From: Fidelibacterota bacterium
Lineage (GTDB): Bacteria; Marinisomatota; Marinisomatia; SCGC-AAA003-L08; GCA-002719095
Direction: 5' to 3'
Length of the DNA: 7,131 nt
Assembly: GCA_002705575.1 (NCBI GenBank)
Contig: PAHI01000077.1
Span: 1-7,131, forward strand
Shown here: one piece after another, positions 1-6,593 of the stretch
How positions within the stretch are numbered: the stretch's first letter is position 1
Layout: every line of letters begins with the position of its first letter
The notes under the pieces: generated by a model
Told to the model about the DNA's origin: nothing
Databases searched by the model: none
The model's input: the letters and a program-made list of their open reading frames with translations, nothing else
Made by a program: the position numbers and the translations under genes

Positions 1-88
1 GGTTTGTCTGTTTTATAGATTCCTTTTGTTTTGCCCCAAACTTGTGTTCGTCATCAACGATAACCAGGGAGGCCGCACAAAGACTTTT
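1..88. repeat. Left arm of an 88-bp perfect inverted repeat (antisense mfd fragment)
   Basis: Every base from 1 to 88 is the reverse complement of 1259 down to 1172 (position i pairs with 1260-i). The match ends at 88/1172, where G89 faces a T. This stretch is therefore antisense DNA of the mfd DEAD-box region fused to the mfd 5' fragment. The open frame that seems to start with TTG at 26 has its first 21 codons inside this arm, and they do not resemble Mfd. Inverted fusions of nearby DNA are typical chimeras of multiple displacement amplification. A genuine genomic inversion is possible but would have destroyed mfd. Confidence 0.93.
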
Positions 89-2440
89 GACAAAGACTTT
101 GCCTCTATATATAAATTAAACCCTAAAAACAACCTGAGTTTTAAAAGGCTAGAAAAATATTTTGTCTATAATGAGGTTTCTTCAGATGGGCTTTGTTCTG
201 TAAAGGATATTATTGACTTTTCTTTTGTTTATATAAAAAAAGATGGTATTTCTTTTTTTAATAGCCACCCAAAAAAAGAGGTGGCCACCAATATAGAGAT
301 TTTAGACATTGAGGACTGCTTAAAACAAAAGGGGAATGTTTCTTTTTTTGATGGCCCTTCGTCTGTTGGTTTTAGATTTAAAAATAAGATTTTTATCCCT
401 TCTTGGTTAGAAACCAAAAAAAATCGTCCTTTGCTCTTAGACCCTTATATTGATTTTTCTAAAATTAAAAGGGGAGACTTTTTAATTCATGAAGATTTTG
501 GTGTTGGAAAATTTGTTGGACTAAAAAAAGATGGGCATAAAGAGTTTTTATGTCTAAAATATTCCGATTCTAGTATTTTGGTTTCTCCTTCTTTTTTTAA
601 TAAACTTTCTTTTTTTAAAAAAAGAGAAACCGCTGTTGCTTTAGATTTTGTTAATAAAAAACGCCTCTGGAAAAACAAGGTTTCGAGAGCTGAGAGGGCG
701 TCAGAAGTTTTTGTTGATTCCCTTGTTTCTTCATACCTTAAAAGAAAAAACATTGTTTCTGATCAGTATTTTTTAGATTCTTATATAGAGTCTTCCTTTT
801 TAGAGGGTTTTCCTTTTAAAGACACAAAAGATCAGGCTTCTTGCTGGAAAGAAATAAAAGAAGACTTGTTGTCTTCGGCTCCTATGGATAGGCTGCTATG
901 TGGAGATGTTGGTTTTGGGAAAACAGAGCTTGCAATGCGAGCTGCTTTTGTTTCTAGCATTAATGGTTTTGGGGTTCTTGTTTTGGCCCCCACAACCGTT
1001 CTTTCAAAACAGCTGTATGGGTCTTTTTTAAAGCGCTTCTCCGATTTCAACATTTCAGTTGGTTTTGTTTCTCGTTTTGTAAAAAAATCTGAAAGAGATT
1101 CTACTTTTTTACGCTTTAGAAATAAAAAAATTAATATTTTGGTGGGAACCCACTCTATTATGTCTTCATTAAAAAGTCTTTGTGCGGCCTCCCTGGTTAT
1201 CGTTGATGACGAACACAAGTTTGGGGCAAAACAAAAGGAATCTATAAAACAGACAAACCCAAAAGCTAATCTTTTATATATGTCAGCGACACCTATACCG
1301 AGAACCTTAAAGCTAGCTCTTTCTAATTTTAAAAAAATGTCTATTCTTTCTTCTCCTCCTGTTTTTAAAAAACCTACCCAAACGTATGTTGAGTTTTTTT
1401 CAAAAAAAAACCATCCAACAAGCTATTTTAAAGGAAGTTTCTAGGGGTGGACAAGTTTTTTTTGTGCACAACAAGGTTCAAAATATCAGAAGCCTTGTTT
1501 CTTTAATACAAGAGGTCTGCCCTTTTGTTTCGGTTGATTTTTTACACGGACAAGAAAAGGGGGTTGCTATTGAAAAAAAAAATGGATCTTTTTATTTCAA
1601 AAAAACTAGATGTTTTGGTTGTTTCTAGTATTGTTGAAAACGGGATTGACATTCCAAATGTTAACACTATTATTATAAATAACTCACACTTGCTGGGAGT
1701 TTCTCAGTTATATCAAATGCGCGGCAGGGTAGGCCGATCTTCTCGTTCTTCTTTTGCATATCTTTTGGTTCCAAAAAACAAGACCCTTTCTTCGTCTTCA
1801 GCTAAAAGGCTCAAAACAATTGAAAAAAACAGCGATTTGGGGTCGTGCTATTCTGTTGCAATGGAAGACCTGTCTTCTCGAGGAGGGGGAGCTCTTTTTG
1901 GGTATAAACAAAGCGGCTCCAAAGACTTTCTTAGCGTAGAGCTTTACAGCAAGGTTTTAGAAAAATCTCTTTCTTCTTGTTTAAAAAAAGAGCCAAAAGA
2001 AACCTCTGTTTTAATTACAAACATTCCCGCCTCTATTCCTTCTTTTTTTATTCCTGGTGATAGAGCTCGCGTTTGGATTTATAAAGAACTCTCTATGATA
2101 TCCTCGTTTAAAAGCCTTTTTGCTTTTGAAAAAAAAATGTTTAGATATGTTTGGACGAGGGCCCCTCCTTTTTAATAATCTAATATCTTTAAAAAAAATA
2201 TCTTTAATTTGCTCTGTTTTGGGTTTTAAAAAAGTTGTCTTTTCTAAAAACTTAGTTTCTGTTTTTTTAGACCCTTCTTTAAAAAACAATTCTTTAGTTT
2301 TTTATTACAAGTTTTTAAAAACACTGTCCGGGTTTTCTTTTTTAAGGGGAGGGGTTTCTTTTTCTTTTAATGTTAAAGACGATAGTGATTTTTTTATTAT
2401 TTTTAATGAAATATATAATAGATTACGTTATGAGATTTAG
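89..2440 (+). CDS. mfd: Transcription-repair coupling factor Mfd, 5'-truncated, with three frameshifts
   Basis: Mfd is a cytoplasmic SF2 DNA translocase that removes RNA polymerase stalled at lesions and recruits UvrA. Genuine sequence starts at about 89. The UvrB-like N-terminal part, roughly 350 residues judged against E. coli Mfd (1148 aa), is missing. Visible in order are the RNA-polymerase-interacting CarD-like domain (from about 461; HEDFGVGKFVGL), Walker A GDVGFGKT (902-925), DDEH (1205-1216), SATPIPRTL, GIDIP (1642-1656), QLYQMRGRVGRS (1705-1740), the RGGGALFGYKQSG segment and the C-terminal D7 domain. Reading needs three +1 shifts, at A runs 1402-1410, 1573-1582 and 2129-2137. Without them the frame stops at 1442-1444, 1626-1628 and 2173-2175. 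Corrected, the piece encodes about 782 residues. Conservation on both sides of every break argues against an old pseudogene. It overlaps the next gene by 11 bases. Confidence 0.93.
1172..1259. repeat. Right arm of the 88-bp inverted repeat (native mfd copy)
   Basis: This copy is in its native place: it encodes the Walker B/DEAD-box segment of Mfd (DDEH at 1205-1216) in frame with conserved motifs on both sides. The copy at 1-88 is therefore the displaced one. The distance between the arms is 1083 bases. Confidence 0.93.
1402..1410 (+). other. Frame break 1 in mfd: run of 9 A
   Basis: The frame entering from the left gives TYVEFFSKK and then diverges. The frame starting again at 1410 gives TIQQAILKEVSRGGQ, matching the E. 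coli Mfd segment around REAILREILRGGQ. Eight A's (or eleven) would make the reading continuous, so the run has one A too many, unless polymerase or ribosome slippage restores the frame in the cell. Confidence 0.85.
1573..1582 (+). other. Frame break 2 in mfd: run of 10 A
   Basis: The incoming frame reads FLHGQEKGVAIEKK (family HGQM region). The outgoing frame reads MDLFISKKLDVLVVSSIVEN and leads into the GIDIP motif. Nine A's would join them (GAA AAA AAA ATG). Again one A too many, a +1 displacement. Confidence 0.85.
2129..2137 (+). other. Frame break 3 in mfd: run of 9 A
   Basis: The incoming frame reads SFKSLFAFEKK and the outgoing frame reads CLDMFGRGPLLFNN, matching the family pattern of a helix followed by L-x-D-R-F-G-x-x-P in domain D7. 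Eight A's would restore continuity. After this third +1 shift the gene is back in the frame in which it entered at 89. Confidence 0.82.
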
Positions 2441-4097
2441 GGCTATTTATGTTTTGTTTTTTTGTTTGGGGCTTTCTTTTAAGGGGGAGTGGGTTTTTTC
2501 TATTAATGACAGTCTTTATTTTGAGCCCAGCCTATCTTCTTTTTTTGGCTCCAAAGAGTGGGGCCTTGCCTCTAAAGAAAAAAAGAGGTCTTTAGTTGAT
2601 GATTTTATTATAAGAGAGGCTGCTTTTTTAATGTCTAAAAAAACCGGCCTAGTTTTTAACCCTTCTTTTTATCAAAAAGCTCACAAGAAAAAAAGAGAGC
2701 TTTTAATTAATTATTATTATCAAACAGAGATTTCAAAAATGGCCTTGGACTCTGTTCGTTTTGAAAATGGAAAAAAACACTTAAAAGAAGAACGGTTTGT
2801 TTACCATATTTTGTTAGGACACAGCGAATCTTCTTTGAGGGTTCCTGTTGAAAGGACCAAAGAAGAAGCTTTAAACCTTTCTCAAAAAATAATAGACACT
2901 CTTGATTTTAAGTTTTTTAAAGATGCTGTTGTTCAGTTTTCTGACGATGGGTCTGCAAAAAGAAATTTTGGAGAGCTTGGCTGGATTTCTTGGGGGGCAA
3001 CAGTTCCTTCTTTTGAGGGGCCTGTTTATGATGCGAGCCCTCAAAGTTTTGTTGGCCCTATTGAAACCTCTTTTGGCTACCACATAGCATACATTGATAG
3101 TGTCCGGCCTTCTTTTTATTCTAGTTTTTCAGATCAAGAATTTTATGATGCTCTTTTATTGAGATCTACATCAAAAGATGTTTCCTTTTTAAAAACTCTT
3201 TCACAAAGACATGACTCTTTAATTTTTTCTTCAAGGCCTTTGGTTTTTAATGACTCTTTAATTTTTTCTTCTTTCACAAAGAATTCTTCTCTTTTTAATA
3301 AAAATGACATCGTTTCTTTTTTAAAAACCCTTCCAGATGGTGTTGTTTGTGTTTTTGGAGATCAGTCTTTTGGCTTTGATTGGTTTTCGGAAAAAATTTC
3401 TTCAATTCCTCCTTCTAGTCGGCCCACAATAAAAGACTCATCTTCTTTTATTCCTGTTTTTAAGACCGTTTTGCTTCAGGAGGAGGCTTATAATAGGGGT
3501 GTTTCTAGGGGTTTAAACAGGCGAGACGGTTTTTTAAAAGTTTTTAATTCTTATAAAAAAGACTTATTGTATAGTCTTTATTTTAAAAACCTTGTAAATG
3601 ATGTTTCTGCTCCTGACTCTTCTTCTGTTTATTCTTATTATTTAAAAAATATGGACACAAAATATAAAAAACCTAAAAGTCTTTATCTTAAAGAGGTTCG
3701 TTGTTTTTCCAGGGCAACTGCCGACAGTTTGTTGGGATTATATATAGATGGAGAGCCTTTTGATTCTCTTGTTTATAATTATTCTTTTATGTTTAATAAA
3801 AAAGAGGGTGGTTTTGTTGGTCCTGTTGAAAGGTCTTATTTAGAAGGCTCTTTATATTACTATTTTGATAAAAACTTAAAAGAAGGGGATGTTGGCCCAA
3901 TTGTTGAAAACTTTGATAACTCTTTTTCTTTTTATAAGGTTGTTTCTGTTTATCCTGAAGAGGTTTTTCCTTTTAATAAGGTTTATAACAGGATTTCTTC
4001 TTTGCTTTATAAAGAAAAACAGGAGCTTGTAAAAAATAAAAAAGTACTTTCTTTTTATAAGGATTTAAACATCGTTAAAAATGATTCTATTTATTAG
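2430..4097 (+). CDS. Exported parvulin-type peptidyl-prolyl cis-trans isomerase (PpiC/SurA family)
   Basis: This is a 555-residue protein that probably isomerises Xaa-Pro bonds in proteins crossing the periplasm. ATG 2430 is chosen because it gives a compact signal peptide (MRFR, then hydrophobic AIYVLFFCLGLSF). Upstream in-frame ATGs at 2370 and 2406 would lie deep inside mfd. No lipobox is visible. Residues about 121-226 form a complete parvulin domain: it opens with YHILLG (His126), contains FGELGWISWG, and closes with GPIETSFGYHIAYI (His218). Residues about 412-510 look like a second, degenerate parvulin domain (LYLKEVRCF...GGFVGPVE...GDVGPIVENF) lacking both histidines. Start and stop overlap mfd by 11 and the next gene by 17 bases, suggesting coupled translation. 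No clear Shine-Dalgarno is seen. The N-terminal half of such proteins usually binds clients; the exact orthologue cannot be named. Confidence 0.85.
   Translation: MRFRAIYVLFFCLGLSFKGEWVFSINDSLYFEPSLSSFFGSKEWGLASKEKKRSLVDDFIIREAAFLMSKKTGLVFNPSFYQKAHKKKRELLINYYYQTEISKMALDSVRFENGKKHLKEERFVYHILLGHSESSLRVPVERTKEEALNLSQKIIDTLDFKFFKDAVVQFSDDGSAKRNFGELGWISWGATVPSFEGPVYDASPQSFVGPIETSFGYHIAYIDSVRPSFYSSFSDQEFYDALLLRSTSKDVSFLKTLSQRHDSLIFSSRPLVFNDSLIFSSFTKNSSLFNKNDIVSFLKTLPDGVVCVFGDQSFGFDWFSEKISSIPPSSRPTIKDSSSFIPVFKTVLLQEEAYNRGVSRGLNRRDGFLKVFNSYKKDLLYSLYFKNLVNDVSAPDSSSVYSYYLKNMDTKYKKPKSLYLKEVRCFSRATADSLLGLYIDGEPFDSLVYNYSFMFNKKEGGFVGPVERSYLEGSLYYYFDKNLKEGDVGPIVENFDNSFSFYKVVSVYPEEVFPFNKVYNRISSLLYKEKQELVKNKKVLSFYKDLNIVKNDSIY
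3211..3271 (+). repeat. In-frame 22-bp direct repeat inside the isomerase gene
   Basis: An identical 22-base unit lies at 3211-3232 and 3250-3271, offset by 39 bases (13 codons), so both copies encode DSLIFSS (residues about 262-268 and 275-281). A 12-base string, CTTTCACAAAGA, occurs just before the first unit (3198-3209) and again at the end of the second (3271-3282). This suggests a recent small duplication in the linker between the two parvulin domains. Confidence 0.85.
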
Positions 4098-5297
4098 TTT
4101 TTTTATGTTTTCTTTAGCTTTTTCTTCTAGCGACGCTGTTGCTGCCGTTGTTGGTAATAAAATAATTTTAAAAAGCTCTGTTCAAGAACAGGTAAATATG
4201 TTTTTACAAAGATCCCCGTCTTCTTCTGTTGTTGGTTTAGAGTCTTCAGTTTTAAACCACCTTATAGAACAAGAGGTTTTGGTTTATTTTGCGGAAAAAG
4301 ACACTTCTCTTTTGGTTGATTTTTCAAGAGCGGATATGATTGTTGACGAGAGGTTTGATTTTTTTAAAAAAAACCTTGGTTCTGTTTCTGCTGTTGAAGA
4401 TTATTTTGGTTCTTCAAAAACAGAAATAAAAGATGTTTTGTTAAAAGAGGCACGATCTCTTTTGTTGGCTGAAAGCTTTAAACAAAAACTTTATTCTGGT
4501 GTTTCTGTTTCTTATAACGACGTTTCTTCTTTTTATTTGTCTTATAAGGACTCTTTGCCTTTAACTCCTTTTCGCTATAATTACTCTATTTATGCTTTAC
4601 CTTCAATTTTAAAAACTCCTTCTTTAGAAAAAAGTTTTGCAACGGCTGATAGTGTTTTTGCTGAGATAAAAAAGGGTCTCCTTTTGATGGGTTTTATAGT
4701 CTTTATTCTGGTGGAGACCTTGGATCTTTTAGGAGAGGAACTTTTATACAGGAGTTTGAAGAGGCAGCTTTTTCCTTAAAGGAGGGGGATATTTCTAGGC
4801 CTGTTTTGTCCTCTTTGGGCGTTCATATCATACGATTAAACTCACGACTAGGAGAAAAAATAGATGTTAGCCACATCCTTTTCACTGTTGATAAAGATCT
4901 TGCAGAAAAAGAATCCTTCGGCTTTGTAAACGACATTAGAAAAACCATCTCTTCAACTAAAAACAAAGACTCTTATTTTGACTCTCTTATAAGTTCTGTT
5001 GATAGCCCTGTTGTTTCTGGGTTTTTTAAAGGCGTTCCCGCTTCTTCTTTAGATAAAAGCTTAGGTGCTGTTTTTGATATTAATAAAAATGTTGAAAACT
5101 TTTATTCTGATGTTTTAAAAACCAGCTCTAATTATTTTGCAATAGCTAGGATAGACTCAGTATATTACCCTTCTGTACCAGACCTTTATGAACATTGGGG
5201 TTTTATAGAATCATTAGCTTTAGAGAAGAAATATTTAGAGGTGTTTGACTCTTGGTACAAAAAAAACAAACACACTGTTTACATAAAAAAATATTAG
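4081..5297 (+). CDS. surA: SurA-like periplasmic chaperone/peptidyl-prolyl isomerase, interrupted by a -1 frameshift
   Basis: SurA escorts unfolded outer-membrane proteins across the periplasm. ATG 4081 gives a short signal peptide (MILFISFFMFSLAFSSS) followed by AVAAVVGNKIILKSSVQEQV, the typical SurA N-terminal strand and helix. The first frame runs to AEIKKG (residue 199) and then loses similarity, ending at 4779. The family sequence continues one frame back: SPFDGFYSLYSGGDLGSF, then FEEAAFSLKEGDISRPV and SLGVHIIRL, to the stop at 5295-5297. TGA at 4662-4664 in that second frame means the switch must come after 4664. Rejoined length is about 405 residues, close to E. coli SurA (428). The first parvulin domain (about 165-260) lacks the opening His (YSIYAL) but has GVHII. 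The second has VSHILF but lacks the closing His. The C-terminus FDSWYKKNKHTVYIKKY fits the returning SurA helix and strand. Orthology to SurA proper is likely but not proven. Confidence 0.82.
4668..4720 (+). other. Possible -1 frameshift site: A AAA AAG heptamer plus hairpin
   Basis: In the incoming surA-like frame the codons are ATA AAA AAG, so 4668-4674 forms the heptamer A AAA AAG in the exact phase used for -1 slippage (as in dnaX of E. coli). Slipping back one base gives GGG TCT CCT TTT GAT and restores the family sequence. Directly after it, GGTCTCC (4675-4681) and GGAGACC (4713-4719) form a perfect 7-bp inverted repeat with 5 G-C pairs and a 31-base loop. The distance from heptamer to stem is 0, shorter than the usual 5-9 bases, which weakens the case. 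A single missing A or G (sequencing error or mutation) explains it equally well. Confidence 0.4.
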
Positions 5298-5312
5298 TGT
5301 GTTTTTTTTTTT
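5259..5312 (+). terminator. Probable Rho-independent terminator at the surA-like 3' end
   Basis: AAACACACT (5268-5276) pairs with AGTGTGTTT (5296-5304) across a 19-base loop. An A tract before the first arm (5259-5266) can pair with the rest of the T tract, adding about 7 A-T pairs after one mismatch. The second arm runs into 11 T's (5302-5312). The stem overlaps the stop codon (5295-5297). It has only three G-C pairs, so its strength is uncertain. It is placed to end the mfd-isomerase-surA operon. Confidence 0.5.
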
Positions 5313-5320
5313 GGTTTTTA
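5292..5320 (+). repeat. T-tract element, copy 1
   Basis: The pattern is TATTAGTG, then TG, then 11 T's, then GGTTTTTA. It overlaps the surA-like stop codon and the terminator T tract. A second copy lies 71 bases downstream (5363-5388). Confidence 0.8.
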
Positions 5321-5362
5321 ACAAAGATATAAACATAAAGAAAACCTTTAAGCTTATGTAGT

Positions 5363-5388
5363 TATTAGTGTTTTTTTTTTGGTTTTTA
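5363..5388 (+). repeat. T-tract element, copy 2
   Basis: The pattern is TATTAGTG, then 10 T's, then GGTTTTTA, matching copy 1 apart from the missing TG and one T. It has no obvious upstream stem of its own, so it is not a convincing second terminator. It may be a local duplication. It is followed by GTTTTTTTTAA-type sequence and then the A/T-only block. Confidence 0.8.
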
Positions 5389-5426
5389 TGTTTTTTTTAA
5401 TTAGAGGTTTAACATTGCTAACAAAC

Positions 5427-5474
5427 TATAATAAAAATAATATTATTATAATAATATATATATATTAATATAAT
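5427..5474 (+). promoter_or_regulatory. 48-base A/T-only block upstream of dnaN with palindrome and TATAAT motifs
   Basis: There is no G or C from 5427 to 5474. Inside lies an 18-base perfect palindrome, ATATTATTATAATAATAT (5440-5457), overlapping a 12-base one (AATAATATTATT, 5436-5447). TATAAT occurs at 5427-5432 and 5469-5474. Either could be the -10 box of the dnaN promoter, but no good -35 lies 16-18 bases before them. The block could also be a DNA-unwinding element, but no consensus DnaA box was seen in the spacer. The role is uncertain. Confidence 0.35.
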
Positions 5475-5479
5475 CTTAC

Positions 5480-5486
5480 GGGGGGA
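5480..5486 (+). promoter_or_regulatory. Ribosome binding site of dnaN
   Basis: GGGGGGA sits 3 bases before ATG 5490. Six G's in a row stand out in this AT-rich spacer and can pair with the C/U-rich 16S rRNA tail. It supports ATG 5490 as the start, although the spacing is short. Confidence 0.6.
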
Positions 5487-5489
5487 TTT

Positions 5490-6593
5490 ATGAAATTTTC
5501 AATTAAAAATAATGTTTTAAACGAAGCTTTAAAAAATTTAAACAGAGTTGTTCCAACAAGGACAACCTTACCAGTGCTTTCTTCTGTTCTTTTTTCTTCT
5601 GATGGAGAAAAACTATCTCTGCGATCTACAAACCTTGAGGTTTCTTTAGAGTATGTTTTAAGCGCAGAAATTATTGAACCTATAAACATTGCAATACCTA
5701 TATCAAAGATTTTCAGCATAACCTCCGCCTTAAAAAACGAAACCCTTTCTTTTTCTATAAGTGATAATGAAAAAATAGAAATAAAAACAGACTTTGGTAG
5801 ATATAAGATAGTAGGACTCTCACCAGAAAATTTTCCTGATGCAGTAGAAATAGAAGCAGAAGAAAAAACAAACTTTTCAACAGAAGACTTAGAAAGCTTT
5901 ATTAATTATACTATAAATTCAACAAGCACAGAAGATCTAAAGCCTTCATTGCAAGGAATATGCTTGTCTACAGATGAAACTAAAACTGAGTTTGTTGCAA
6001 CAGACGGACACAGGCTTTCAAAAATAACCACAAAACAAAACAACCAGACAGCAAAAAAAATAATAATACCAACAAAGTTTTTTAAAATACTTAACCCTTT
6101 TTTAAACAGCAACGAACAAATAGACCTTATATTAGGTGAAAACCATGCACAAGTTTTTTTAAAAGGAATAAAAATATCAACAAGGTTAATTAAAGATGCC
6201 TACCCAGACTATGAAAAGGTGATTCCAAAAAACAACGATAAAGAGGTTTTGGTTTCAACAAAAAAATTAATAGACTCTCTTAAAAGGGTTTCTGTTTTTT
6301 CTAACAAAAAAACAAAACAAACAAATTTTTTGTTTTCAGAAAACAAAATAGAAATAAAAGCAGAAGATGTTGAAGCATCTACTTCTGCAGCAGAAAAAGT
6401 AGAGTGTAATTATATAGGAGAAGAGAGTGTGGTCGCATTCAATGCTGAATACTTAAAAGAAATGTTAGAAAAAACAGAGACACAAAAAACCAAAATAATA
6501 TTTAAAAATAATCACAGTGCCGTTTTAATTCTTCCAGAAGAACAAAACCAGCATCAAAAAATATCTCTTTTAATGCCGATTAGGATAAGCTGA
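5490..6593 (+). CDS. dnaN: DNA polymerase III sliding clamp (beta subunit)
   Basis: The clamp is a dimeric ring that encircles DNA and tethers the replicative polymerase. The 367-residue product has the usual length (E. coli 366). It shows the three-fold clamp architecture: domain 1 about 1-122 (NRVVPTRTTLPVLSSVLF near the start), domain 2 about 128-245 with the conserved ATDGHRLS (170-177), and domain 3 from about 250, preceded by the YPDYEKVIP segment (238-246). The C-terminus LLMPIRIS matches the family end (E. coli VVMPMRL), which forms part of the clamp-binding pocket. The start is set by the methionine-lysine-phenylalanine opening and the G-rich ribosome site. The frame is intact despite an 8-A run at 6053-6060. 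The stop TGA directly abuts recF. dnaA is not present upstream within the window. Codons are rich in AAA/ATA/ACA, unlike the T-rich genes to the left. Confidence 0.97.
   Translation: MKFSIKNNVLNEALKNLNRVVPTRTTLPVLSSVLFSSDGEKLSLRSTNLEVSLEYVLSAEIIEPINIAIPISKIFSITSALKNETLSFSISDNEKIEIKTDFGRYKIVGLSPENFPDAVEIEAEEKTNFSTEDLESFINYTINSTSTEDLKPSLQGICLSTDETKTEFVATDGHRLSKITTKQNNQTAKKIIIPTKFFKILNPFLNSNEQIDLILGENHAQVFLKGIKISTRLIKDAYPDYEKVIPKNNDKEVLVSTKKLIDSLKRVSVFSNKKTKQTNFLFSENKIEIKAEDVEASTSAAEKVECNYIGEESVVAFNAEYLKEMLEKTETQKTKIIFKNNHSAVLILPEEQNQHQKISLLMPIRIS
6582..6585 (+). promoter_or_regulatory. Ribosome binding site of recF inside the dnaN 3' end
   Basis: AGGA lies 8 bases before ATG 6594, good Shine-Dalgarno spacing, and within the last codons of dnaN. 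It supports the chosen recF start and translation from the dnaN mRNA. Confidence 0.6.

Noticed and set aside
26..88. TTG at 26 as the start of mfd
   Set aside because: Codons 1-21 fall entirely within the inverted arm, are antisense of the mfd DEAD-box region and do not resemble Mfd.
229..1218. Open frames on the - strand within mfd, and likewise at 2011-2289, 2871-3083, 5465-5719, 5906-6112 and 6656-6868
   Set aside because: They lie opposite well-supported genes, have low-complexity Lys/Phe/Ser-rich products and no recognisable domains.
1..1259. The inverted repeat as a hairpin telomere or mobile-element terminal repeat
   Set aside because: Both arms are mfd coding sequence, one of them in its native frame. 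No transposase or target-site duplication is present.
2370..2429. Longer start (ATG 2370 or 2406) for the first isomerase
   Set aside because: It would overlap mfd by up to 71 bases and spoil the compact signal peptide that ATG 2430 gives.
1386..2440. Separate small genes at 1386-1628, 1525-2175 and 2120-2440
   Set aside because: Their products align consecutively with the second half of Mfd. They are fragments of one gene split at long A runs.
4806..5297. Separate gene beginning with an alternative start at 4806
   Set aside because: The same frame is open back to 4665 and carries the first parvulin domain of the SurA-like protein (FDGFYSLYSGGDLGSF), so it is the rest of the upstream gene.
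5415..5432. TTGCTA (5415-5420) with TATAAT (5427-5432) as a promoter
   Set aside because: The gap is 6 bases, far from the 16-18 needed for a sigma-70-type promoter.
5298..5489. A chromosomal origin with DnaA boxes in the spacer
   Set aside because: No consensus TTATCCACA-type boxes were seen, dnaA is not in the window, and the skew sign is opposite to that of an origin. Only the A/T-only block would fit.
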